Positions 25,652 to 33,368 of a DNA stretch of 64,000 nt are shown here, one piece after another (positions within the stretch are counted from its first letter, which is position 1; each line of letters begins with the position of its first letter). Under the pieces are notes generated by a model. That model was not told where the DNA came from, searched no databases, and saw nothing but the letters and a program-made list of their open reading frames with translations. Source of the stretch: Streptomyces canus (GTDB taxonomy: Bacteria > Actinomycetota > Actinomycetes > Streptomycetales > Streptomycetaceae); contig NZ_KQ948659.1 in assembly GCF_001514145.1 (NCBI RefSeq), positions 427,454-491,453 on the forward strand. The letters are read 5' to 3'. A program made the position numbers and the translations under genes.

Positions 25652-26608
25652 TCACTCCCAGTCCCACCCGATCCCCACGACCCCCGACCGCACCCGCTGC
25701 TCGACGAGGTGCACCGAGTGGTGGTGGCCGGTGAGGGCGAGTTCCTGGCGGCCGCTGCGGGGGGCCGCGGGGGAGTGCTGGGCGAAGCGGTGGCAGCGCA
25801 GGGGCAGGGCGTTCTCGTCGAACCGGACCTGGAGCGCGTACTGACCGCCTGGTGAGCCGAAGCCGCGGACGTACTCGCGGGACACTCCGGCCGTGCCGTC
25901 CTCGACGCAGTAGCGGAACAGGAAGGTGTCACCCGCGCGCAGCCGGGCGTCGAGGAGCAGCTCGACGACGAGCACCCCCGTGTCGTGGTGCCAACGGACG
26001 CGTCCCGTACGGCAGTTCTCCAGGGCGTGCACGGTCATGAGCTCGGGCCTGCACCCCGGGTCGCCGTGATGGACGGCCATGAAACGGTCGACGCCCTCAC
26101 GGTGGGCGCGCACGATGTGGTGCGACTCGCGGGCGCGCAGCTCGCGGCGCGCCCCGATGTCTATCCGCTCGTGGTGGCCGAGAGTGTGCAGCCCGCCGTC
26201 GGGCGGCGAGTCCAGCTCGCCCATCAGCTGTTCGAGGACGTCCGAGGCCGCGAGGAGGGAGCGGTAGGAACGGGTCGCGGGCCGCTCGGCGGCCGACCGG
26301 TCGTCGTGCTCGGCGAGCAGCCGGATCAGCGACTCCTCCGGCAGCTGCAGGATCTCCTCCAGCGCCCGTACGGCCCGCAGCGACTCGGGGCGCTGCGGGC
26401 GCCGGGCACCCTGCTGCCAGTAACTCAGGCTGGTGACGCCCACCCTGACCCCGTACCGCGTCAGATGGTGCTGGACGCGCTGCAGCGGCAGCCCCCGGGC
26501 GGCGATCGCGGCGCGCAGCGCGACGTGGAAGGGGCCGCCTCGCAGGGCCGTGTCCAGTTCCGCTTCGGCGACGGTCGCGACGTCCGCGTGCTGTGTGGCG
26601 TGCGGCAT
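25652..26608 (-). CDS. Helix-turn-helix protein of unknown role
   Basis: Protein of 318 aa. Residues about 40-100 form an XRE-like helix-turn-helix (LQRVQHHLTRYGVRVGVTSLSYWQQGARRP, then a leucine-rich helix). The rest is a beta-rich domain with many His and Arg residues (HHERIDIGARRELRARESHH; FLFRYCVEDG) that I do not recognise as a ligand-binding family. Such proteins are common and conserved in streptomycetes. It may sense a ligand with the C-terminal domain. Its start region faces the receiver-protein gene end; 212 nt lie between. Confidence 0.75.
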   Translation of the reverse strand: MPHATQHADVATVAEAELDTALRGGPFHVALRAAIAARGLPLQRVQHHLTRYGVRVGVTSLSYWQQGARRPQRPESLRAVRALEEILQLPEESLIRLLAEHDDRSAAERPATRSYRSLLAASDVLEQLMGELDSPPDGGLHTLGHHERIDIGARRELRARESHHIVRAHREGVDRFMAVHHGDPGCRPELMTVHALENCRTGRVRWHHDTGVLVVELLLDARLRAGDTFLFRYCVEDGTAGVSREYVRGFGSPGGQYALQVRFDENALPLRCHRFAQHSPAAPRSGRQELALTGHHHSVHLVEQRVRSGVVGIGWDWE

Positions 26609-26820
26609 GCAGGGGCCTCTCTGTGCAGGTCCGGGCGGCTGGTCAGGCCGTTCGTGAGGGTGCGTCGGGGCCGTCCGCGGCAGAGTCGCAAGGAGGCTTC
26701 ACATCCGTACGCCGTGGTTCCCGCCCCGAGTTCCCCCGCATTGAAGCGTGTTGACCAAGTCCCGACAACACCTGCCGCCGAACGATGGCGCACTCCCGGC
26801 CGGACGGAGGACCCTCCGTT

Positions 26821-27195
26821 TCAGGCGGGCGGGCCCTCCCCGTCGCCGCCCAGCAACTCCCTGATCGCCCGCGCCGACAGCGCCGACTTGGGCAGAAAGC
26901 CGCGCGCCGGACTGCCGGCGACCAGTTCCTGGACGTCGTCCAGCGCGTGTGTGGAGATCAGGATGATGACGCAGGAGACACTGCGGGTCAGCTCCACCGC
27001 CACGTCGAACCCGCTCTCGCCGTCGAGTTCGAGATCGACCAGCACGATGTCCGGGGTCAGCTCGGCGGCCTGGGCGAGAGCCTCGGTACCCGACAGTGCG
27101 ACGCCGACGACAGGTATCCCGTCGCGTTCCAGCAGACTTCGCGCGGCCTCCAGGAACCGGATGCTGTCATCGACGAGAAGACAGCGCATGGACAT
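26821..27195 (-). CDS. Stand-alone response-regulator receiver domain
   Basis: A CheY-like receiver of 124 aa with no output domain. The acidic pocket is VDD at residues 8-10, the phospho-acceptor is Asp54 (VLVDLEL), Thr/Ser is at ILIST and the conserved Lys is in FLPKSAL. The short C-terminus ends ELLGGDGEGPPA. The start is ambiguous between ATGs at 27195 and 27189; neither has a ribosome site. Divergent from a solute-binding lipoprotein gene and near a hybrid-sensor kinase gene, it may take phosphate from that kinase. Confidence 0.85.
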   Translation of the reverse strand: MSMRCLLVDDSIRFLEAARSLLERDGIPVVGVALSGTEALAQAAELTPDIVLVDLELDGESGFDVAVELTRSVSCVIILISTHALDDVQELVAGSPARGFLPKSALSARAIRELLGGDGEGPPA

Positions 27196-27227
27196 GCGCA
27201 CAGGGTCCCAACCGTCCGGGGATCGCG

Positions 27228-27247
27228 CTTTCCGGCTACCCGGAAAG
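27228..27247. promoter_or_regulatory. Inverted repeat between receiver and lipoprotein genes
   Basis: CTTTCCGG-CTAC-CCGGAAAG, an 8-bp perfect inverted repeat in the 207-bp divergent region. Nearly the same core (TTCCGGCTA-x-CCG-x-AAA) recurs at 32107-32123 before the LuxR-type regulator gene, so it may be that regulator's binding site. Confidence 0.5.
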
Positions 27248-27402
27248 AGTCGGGACGGATTGCTTCCCGGCACCTGGAATGTGCTCAAGTTCGGTGCCGC
27301 ACAAGACAGTTCCCGCTCACGCAGCGCAGCGAGAGGTCACGGGCGGTAGCATGTGGGCTGCCCTGGGGAGGCCGTGCGAGTCCGGTCGAGTGGGGGTGTG
27401 CG

Positions 27403-28773
27403 ATGAAAGCGCCGCTCGGAGACGTCGGAAGGGGCCATGGGCGTCGTGCCCTGGGCCCGGTGCTGGTGGCAGCCGCGCTGCTGCTCGCCGCGTGCGGTGG
27501 CGGCGACCGGGGCGAGCGGATCCGCACCGACACCACCTGCGACGGCAGGATCGAGGGCACCGCGCAGGTCACCGTGTGGTTCCACGCGGGGCCGAGCGCC
27601 GAGTACAACACGCTGCTCCGCCAGGTCAACGACTTCAACAGAACGCAGCGGGAGGTGCGGGTCGAGGTCGTCACCCTGCCCGAGCAGCGGCCGTACAACG
27701 AACTGGTGCTCTCCGCCGCGGCCAGCGGCGACCTGCCGGACCTGCTCGACTTCGACGGACCCCGGCTCTACAGCCATGCCTGGTCCGGCAGGATCAAGCC
27801 GATCGACTCCTGCCTGTCCGACGGCCTTCGGAAGGACCTGTTGCCCTCGATCCGCCAACAGGGCACCTACGCGGGCAGGTTGTACGGGATCGGCACCTTC
27901 GACTCCGGGCTCGGGCTTTATGTGCGGCCGTCGGTGCTGAAGAAGGCCGACATCCGTGTTCCCCGGGGCACCGAGGACGCCTGGACCGTCCGCGAGTTCA
28001 CGGACATCCTGCGCACCCTGCGCAAGGCGGGGTACCGGTATCCGCTCGACATGGGCCTCGTCGACGCGAAACCCGGCGAGGAGTGGAGCACCTACGGCTT
28101 CGCGCCCGCGGTGTGGTCGGCGGGCGGCGATCTCATCGACCCCAGGACGTTCCGGACCGCCGACGGCTTCCTGAACGGACCCGAGTCGGTCGAGGCGCTC
28201 ACCACCCTGCAGAACTGGGTGCAGGAGGGGCTCGTCGAGCCCGGCAGGAGCGAGCAGGCCTTCGTCCAGGAGCGCAGTGTCATCTCCTGGACAGGCCACT
28301 GGTGGTATCCGGACTACACCAGGAAGTTCCCCGGTGACCTGGCGATCGTGCCGTTGCCCGACTTCGGTGAGGGCACCGTGACCGGGATGGGCTCCTGGCA
28401 GTGGGGCGTGACCTCGGGCGGGGCCGACGGCGACGCCGTATGGCGCTTCCTCGCCTATCTGCTGAAGCCGGACCAGATCCACCGGATGAGCGTGGCCAAC
28501 GGCGCGATCCCGGCCACGCGCAGCGCGGTGAAGCTCTCGCCCGAGTACGCCGAGGGCGGTGCCGAGCGCCTGTTCATCGCGCAGTTGACGGACGGCGTGG
28601 CCCGGCCGAGGCCGCGCACACCCGCCTACCCGGCGATCACCGAGGCGTTCTCCCGGGCCTTCCCGAAGATCATGATCGACATGGCTCCGGTGAAGGCCAC
28701 GCTCGACGAGGCGGTCGAGGCCATCGACAAGGACCTCGCCGCCCACGACGGTTACCCGAAGGGCGGATCGTGA
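27403..28773 (+). CDS. Orphan sugar-type ABC substrate-binding lipoprotein
   Basis: Extracytoplasmic solute-binding protein (SBP_bac_1 fold) of 456 aa. The signal is a basic N-terminus, hydrophobic LGPVLVAAALLLAAC with lipobox LAAC near residue 31, then GGGD. The mature part starts AQVTVWFHAGPSAEYN and has GDLPDLLDFDGPRLYSH, YGIGTFDSGLGLYV and WTGHWWYPDY, as in carbohydrate-binding proteins. No permease or ATPase gene is nearby. Followed by a sensor kinase and regulator on the same strand, it may present ligand to the kinase rather than to a transporter; that is inference. Confidence 0.88.
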   Translation: MKAPLGDVGRGHGRRALGPVLVAAALLLAACGGGDRGERIRTDTTCDGRIEGTAQVTVWFHAGPSAEYNTLLRQVNDFNRTQREVRVEVVTLPEQRPYNELVLSAAASGDLPDLLDFDGPRLYSHAWSGRIKPIDSCLSDGLRKDLLPSIRQQGTYAGRLYGIGTFDSGLGLYVRPSVLKKADIRVPRGTEDAWTVREFTDILRTLRKAGYRYPLDMGLVDAKPGEEWSTYGFAPAVWSAGGDLIDPRTFRTADGFLNGPESVEALTTLQNWVQEGLVEPGRSEQAFVQERSVISWTGHWWYPDYTRKFPGDLAIVPLPDFGEGTVTGMGSWQWGVTSGGADGDAVWRFLAYLLKPDQIHRMSVANGAIPATRSAVKLSPEYAEGGAERLFIAQLTDGVARPRPRTPAYPAITEAFSRAFPKIMIDMAPVKATLDEAVEAIDKDLAAHDGYPKGGS

Positions 28774-28912
28774 GCCGTCGCCGTGCGGGTCGCGTGACTC
28801 CCGGGACGCATGGACGGCAGCGGAGTTCACGGGCATGCTGAAGGGGCCGGGCCACGACCGGCCGTGCCCTGCACGGGCGTGTGAAAGCGCCCTCCACAGA
28901 GGGGTGTTTCGC

Positions 28913-28957
28913 ATGACGGAACCCAACGGCACCACGTACGGAAGTGTCGGCGCCTGA
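28913..28957 (+). CDS. Possible 14-residue leader peptide before the sensor kinase
   Basis: ATG at 28913 with GAGGGG 11 nt upstream, reading MTEPNGTTYGSVGA and stopping 9 nt before the kinase ATG. The kinase itself has no other good ribosome site, so translation of this tiny frame could deliver ribosomes to it. It may also be chance. Confidence 0.3.
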   Translation: MTEPNGTTYGSVGA

Positions 28958-28966
28958 GGCCCTGTC

Positions 28967-31708
28967 ATGCGCCGCTCACCGCTCAGACGACGCCCCGGGG
29001 TCCCGCACCGCGTCCCGCTGCTCGCCCGGCTGCGCGTCGGCCGGAAGCTGATGTTGCTGGTCCTGCTGCCGGTGACCGGGCTGCTCGTCCTCACCGCCGT
29101 CAGCTCCGTGTCCCAGTGGCGGGAAGCGCGGTCCCTGCGTGACTTCCACACCGGCACCGAGGTGTCGTTCGCGACGGCGGAGGTCACCGACGCCGTCGCA
29201 GGCGAGCGGCTCGCCGCCGTCAAGGCCCGGCTGCGCCCCGGCCCGGACACGCCGGCGGAGCGGACCGGGGCCGAACGCGCCACCGACCGGGCCCTGGAGC
29301 GCGCCGTGACCCGCGCCGACTCGTGGTCCGGATCCGACATCGCCGGCGACCTCGATGCCCTCGGCCGTCAACTGCACTCCCTGCGCGTCCAGATCACCAC
29401 CGGATCACTCACCGCCACCGACATCGCCGAGCAGTACGGCAACGTCGCGGCCACCCTGCTCCACGACGTCACCGCCCTCGAAGCCGGCCGTCCCACCCGG
29501 GCCTCGGGCCGCGCCGCCGACGCCCACATCGCGCTCCTGCGGGCCATCGAGGCCGCCGACCGGGAACAGGCGGAGGTCGCCGCCCTGCTCGCCGGGCCCG
29601 CGGGCCGGCCCACCGGCGCCGGACGCTGGCCCGCGCTCGAGGCGGCCCAGCTGGACGCCTTCCGGGAGAACACCTCGGCCGAACTGCGGACCCAGCTGTA
29701 CGTCATCCAGTTCCGGGACCCCGGCCGAGCCGTCCGCAGAGTCCGGGACCTGCTCGCCACCGCCCGCCCGGAGAGCGCCGCCTGGCCCTCGTACGAACGC
29801 TGGCTCGCCGACTCCGGGGCCCGCATCGCCTCCTTGCGCGGCATCCAGGACCGTGCCGCCCGCGAACTCGACGCCACGGCCGGCCACGACCGCCGTGACG
29901 CGGAGCTCCGCGTGGTGCGCGACCTCACCGCCTCCCTGGCCGTGCTCGCCCTCGTCACCTTCCTCGCGCTCGCGCTCAGCCGGTCGATCACCCGGCCCCT
30001 CGGCCAGGTCGCCGCGGGCGCCAGGGCACTGTCGTACGGCGATCTCTCGTACGACATCCGGTACGCCGGCCGCGACGAACTGGGCGATGTCGCCGACACC
30101 TTCCGCGAACTGCGCGTGACCACCGAGCGGCTGGCCGCCGAGATCCGCGCCATGAACACGGCGATCGACCACAACCACCTCGAACACCGCGCCGACGAGG
30201 CCTCCTTCGAGGGCACGTGGAGCCAGCTGCTGGGCGGCATGAACGACACCATGGCCTCCTTCGCGGCGGCGCACGGGCGGCGCGAGGAGGCCGAGCAGGA
30301 ACTGGCGAGCATCTTCAACCTCTCTCTGGACCTGCTCTGCATCAGCGGGACCGACGGCTACTTCAAGCGGGTCAACCCGGCCTTCGAGCGCATCCTGGGC
30401 CACCCGCGCGAGACGATCCTGTCGATGCCGTTCATCGAGTTCGTGCACGAGGAGGACCGGGAGACCACCCGTGCGGCCCTGGCCCGGCTGGCCGACGGCG
30501 TCGAGGTGGCCGAGTTCGAGAACCGCTACCTGCGCGCGGACGGCACCGAGTGCTGGCTGCAGTGGAGCGCCCGGCCGGTCCTGGAACAGGGCCTCATCTA
30601 CGCCACCGCCCGCGACGTCACCGAGAGCCGCCGCACCGCCCGGGAACAGGCCGCCCTGCGCCGGGTCGCCACCCTGGTGGCCCACGGCGCCCCGCCGTCC
30701 GAGGTGTTCGCGAGGGTGGCCGAGGAGGTGGGGGACCTGCTGGACACCACCGCGGCCGTGCTGCGGCAGGAGCCCGACGGCAGCCAGACGGTCCTCGGGA
30801 CCGTGCTCGGCATCCCGGAAGAAATCGAAGAGGCGACGCGCAAGGAGCGCAGCGAGGCGGGGTACGAGGCGATCGACGCGGTCACCCGGACCCGGCGCGC
30901 CGCCCACGTCGGCCACGCCGTGGGCGCGCCCATCGTCGTCGACGACCGGCTGTGGGGGTTCGTGGTCGCGGCCTCTCCCCTGGAGATGCTGCCGGTGGGC
31001 ACCGAGTCGCGGCTGGCCGACTTCACCGAACTCGTCGCCACCGCCATCGCCAACGCCGACAGCCGCGACCAGCTGAGCGACTCACGCGCGCGCGTGGTGG
31101 CCGCGGCGGACGCCTCGCGGCGGCGCATCGAGCGCGATCTGCACGACGGGGTCCAGCAGCGGCTCGTCGCCCTCCAGCTGGATCTGCGGCTCGCCGAGAC
31201 CCTGGTGACCGACCGGACCTCGGAACTCGCCGAACAGCTCGTACATGTCGGCAAGGGTCTCGACGACGCCTTCCAGGACCTGCTCCAGGTGGCCCGGGGC
31301 ATCCACCCGGCCATCCTCTCCAAAGGCGGCCTCGGGCCCGCCCTGCGCTCCCTGGCCCGCCGCTCCGCTGTCCCCGTCGAGCTCGACCTGAAGCTGCCCG
31401 CGGCCCGGCTGCCGGAACAACTGGAGGTGGCCGCCTACTACGTGACCTCCGAATGCCTCACCAACGCGGCGAAGCACGCGCACGCGCGCGTGGTGGAGGT
31501 CTCGGCGCAGATCGGGGACGGCGTCCTGGAGCTGACCATCCACGACGACGGCGCCGGAGGCGCCGAGCCGGGACGCGGTTCCGGGCTGATCGGTCTCATC
31601 GACCGGGTCGAGGCGATCGGCGGCAAGCTGGCGGTCAGCAGCCCGCCCGGCGAGGGCACGACCATGGACGTGCGGCTGCCCCTGGGCGGGCCCTCGCCGG
31701 ACCGGTGA
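28967..31708 (+). CDS. Sensor histidine kinase, NIT-HAMP-PAS-GAF-HisKA_3-HATPase
   Basis: Membrane sensor kinase of 913 aa. In order: short basic N-terminus, TM1 (about residues 26-45), a helical extracytoplasmic NIT-like domain (about 46-310), TM2 (about 315-337), HAMP (338-390), PAS (about 440-560; FNLSLDLLCISGTDGYFKRVN), GAF (about 570-705), a NarL-partner HisKA_3 domain with His726 in RRIERDLHDGVQQRL, and HATPase (ECLTNAAKHAHA N-box, DDGAGGAEPG G-box) to the end. NIT domains can bind nitrate/nitrite, but the fold is used for other ligands too. The LuxR-type regulator 518 bp downstream is the likely partner. Confidence 0.9.
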   Translation: MRRSPLRRRPGVPHRVPLLARLRVGRKLMLLVLLPVTGLLVLTAVSSVSQWREARSLRDFHTGTEVSFATAEVTDAVAGERLAAVKARLRPGPDTPAERTGAERATDRALERAVTRADSWSGSDIAGDLDALGRQLHSLRVQITTGSLTATDIAEQYGNVAATLLHDVTALEAGRPTRASGRAADAHIALLRAIEAADREQAEVAALLAGPAGRPTGAGRWPALEAAQLDAFRENTSAELRTQLYVIQFRDPGRAVRRVRDLLATARPESAAWPSYERWLADSGARIASLRGIQDRAARELDATAGHDRRDAELRVVRDLTASLAVLALVTFLALALSRSITRPLGQVAAGARALSYGDLSYDIRYAGRDELGDVADTFRELRVTTERLAAEIRAMNTAIDHNHLEHRADEASFEGTWSQLLGGMNDTMASFAAAHGRREEAEQELASIFNLSLDLLCISGTDGYFKRVNPAFERILGHPRETILSMPFIEFVHEEDRETTRAALARLADGVEVAEFENRYLRADGTECWLQWSARPVLEQGLIYATARDVTESRRTAREQAALRRVATLVAHGAPPSEVFARVAEEVGDLLDTTAAVLRQEPDGSQTVLGTVLGIPEEIEEATRKERSEAGYEAIDAVTRTRRAAHVGHAVGAPIVVDDRLWGFVVAASPLEMLPVGTESRLADFTELVATAIANADSRDQLSDSRARVVAAADASRRRIERDLHDGVQQRLVALQLDLRLAETLVTDRTSELAEQLVHVGKGLDDAFQDLLQVARGIHPAILSKGGLGPALRSLARRSAVPVELDLKLPAARLPEQLEVAAYYVTSECLTNAAKHAHARVVEVSAQIGDGVLELTIHDDGAGGAEPGRGSGLIGLIDRVEAIGGKLAVSSPPGEGTTMDVRLPLGGPSPDR

Positions 31709-31817
31709 CCGCCCGGGGCGCACGCCGGGGGAGTTCGTCCAGGTGGGGGAGCCTGAACTGGGTGACGTCGCGTACGCTCCGGGCGGTCCTGTCGGACGGA
31801 GAGGCATCCGTCCGGCT

Positions 31818-32087
31818 CTAGAGGCGGTGGGTTCCGCCGTTCTGTGCGGTCTGCAGCCGCTTGGCACGCACGATGTCCGGGTCCCTCGGGTCCAGGACGT
31901 CGACCGTGCCGTACGTCTCGTCCGGGTACCGACGGGCACGGACCGGCCGCCGCTGCTTCTCGATCCGTGTCCGCCGCATGTCCCGCACCCTTCGGCCGTG
32001 CGACCTTCCGTCCCTCGCCCGGGACGGCCGGTCGGACTGCATCTGCACTCGTTCGAGAATCGCCCGGACACGTCCTGATGTCGTCAC
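31818..32087 (-). CDS. Small basic protein of unknown function (89 aa)
   Basis: GTG-initiated frame with GGAGG 6 nt upstream, read on the opposite strand between the kinase and regulator genes. The sequence begins VTTSGRVRAILERVQMQ, is rich in Arg in the middle, and ends with a less basic part including YPDETYGTVDVLDPRDPD. It is hydrophilic with no membrane segment or recognisable domain. The good ribosome site and sensible composition support a real gene; it could bind nucleic acid, but that rests only on charge. Confidence 0.6.
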   Translation of the reverse strand: MTTSGRVRAILERVQMQSDRPSRARDGRSHGRRVRDMRRTRIEKQRRPVRARRYPDETYGTVDVLDPRDPDIVRAKRLQTAQNGGTHRL

Positions 32088-32105
32088 GGCAGGCCTCCAA
32101 TTCCG

Positions 32106-32123
32106 CTTCCGGCTAGCCGTAAA
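32106..32123. promoter_or_regulatory. Second copy of the TTCCGGCTA motif, before the LuxR regulator
   Basis: CTTCCGGCTAGCCGTAAA shares TTCCGGCTA-x-CCG-x-AAA with the inverted repeat at 27228-27247. It is 103 bp upstream of the regulator start and about 20 bp upstream of the start of the small divergent gene, where an operator would be expected. Confidence 0.45.
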
Positions 32124-32226
32124 CCCAAGGGTGGGGCAGGCTGTTGGGGCGCGGGCAGCGGGCGGGTCCGGGGGAGCTCCGACCTCGGACGACGCACCGC
32201 ACAGGCCTGGCGAGGGGGGCTGGGGC

Positions 32227-32901
32227 ATGGACGACGCATCGCAGCAGCCAGCACGGGGACGGGTCGTCCTCGCCGACGACGACATCCTGCTCAGGGAGGG
32301 GCTCGCCAGCCTGTGCGAGCGCATCGGATACCAGGTCGCGGGCCAGGCCGGTGACGCGGTCCGGCTCCTGGAACTGGTCGACGAGGAACGCCCCGAACTG
32401 GCGATCGTCGACATCAGGATGCCTCCGGACCACTCGACCGAAGGCCTCAAGGCCGCCCGCACCATCCGTGAGCGCCACCCCGACACCGGCATCCTCGTCC
32501 TGTCCGCGTTCGTCGAGGTCGAGGAGGCCCTGGAACTGCTGGCGAGCGGCCGCAAGGTCGGCTACCTCCTCAAGAGCCGGGTCACGGTCGTCGACGAGTT
32601 CATCGAGGCCCTGGAGCGCATCCGCCGGGGCGGCTCGGTGGTCGACCCCTCACTGGTACAGGAGCTGTTCTCCGCCCAGCGCCGTGACGACCCGCTCGCC
32701 CGTCTCAGCGCCCGCGAGCGCGAGGTCCTCGCCCTGATGGCCGAGGGCCGCTCCAACGCCGGCATCGGCCGCCGCCTGTGGGTCACCGAGGGCACCGTCG
32801 AGAAACACGTCCGCAGCATCCTCGGCAAACTCGCCCTCACGGAGGACACCGACGACCACCGCCGGGTGCTGGCCGTGCTGACGTTCCTGGAGTCGCGCTA
32901 G
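32227..32901 (+). CDS. NarL/LuxR-family response regulator
   Basis: Response regulator of 224 aa. The receiver has VLADDD near residue 15, the phospho-acceptor Asp62 (AIVDIRMPP), Ser in LVLSAFV and Lys in YLLKSRV. A short linker leads to a GerE-type helix-turn-helix (LSAREREVLALMAEGRSNAGIGRRL then GTVEKHVRSIL, about residues 158-200). The pairing with a HisKA_3 kinase just upstream is the usual one for this class. The ATG follows GGGGGG at suitable distance. Confidence 0.93.
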   Translation: MDDASQQPARGRVVLADDDILLREGLASLCERIGYQVAGQAGDAVRLLELVDEERPELAIVDIRMPPDHSTEGLKAARTIRERHPDTGILVLSAFVEVEEALELLASGRKVGYLLKSRVTVVDEFIEALERIRRGGSVVDPSLVQELFSAQRRDDPLARLSAREREVLALMAEGRSNAGIGRRLWVTEGTVEKHVRSILGKLALTEDTDDHRRVLAVLTFLESR

Positions 32902-33338
32902 GGCCTCCGGCGGACAGCGGGACGGGCGCCTGTGTGTCGTCCAGGACGTCTCACCGCGCCAGTCGCCGGAACGCCGCGATCGAAGAGGTGCCTCGTCCAC
33001 GGCGGGCCAAGGCGCGCATCACGTGGGTGAGCAGGCACTGGTCCAGCGGCATGGTCGGCAGCCGGGCCGCCGCCGGCTGGGCGAGAGCGGCCTCGCACGC
33101 CTCCGCCGGGTGTCGGGTCCACCGGCCGCCTCCCGTCGCCCACCCCGCGGATCCGGGGCGGCACCGCATCGTCCGGATCCGGCGCCGTGCCGACACCGGC
33201 CACGAGTTACGTGACCGCAAAAATGGGGGGGGCCGGCGAGCGCGGCAGTACGGATGCGACCCCGGCGGTGTCCCACCCCGGTCACCTCCGTCAGGATCCG
33301 CCCAACAGACCTTGGCCGTTGTCCACAGGCTCACCGGA
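32902..33338. other. 437-bp gap before uvrC, possibly holding a decayed gene
   Basis: No convincing intact gene. A minus-strand frame (32951-33370) would overlap the uvrC start and is arginine/proline-rich at its N-terminal side. Only its last ~55 codons (reading ...TMPLDQCLLTHVMRALARRGRG...) look like an ordinary helical protein. A run of eight G after five A (33215-33228) sits where the reading deteriorates. A degraded gene is possible. The uvrC promoter lies at the right edge. Confidence 0.35.
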
Positions 33339-33361
33339 CTGTCAGCCCTCGCCAGTAGGGT
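33339..33361 (+). promoter_or_regulatory. Degenerate RecA-NDp promoter of uvrC
   Basis: CTGTCAGCC (33339-33347), 8 nt, TAGGGT (33356-33361), then 7 nt to the uvrC ATG. Six of nine upstream positions fit TTGTCRGTG (TGTCAG kept), and the -10 and both spacings are exact, so a weaker PafBC-type promoter is likely. Confidence 0.6.
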
Positions 33362-33368
33362 GTGAGAC

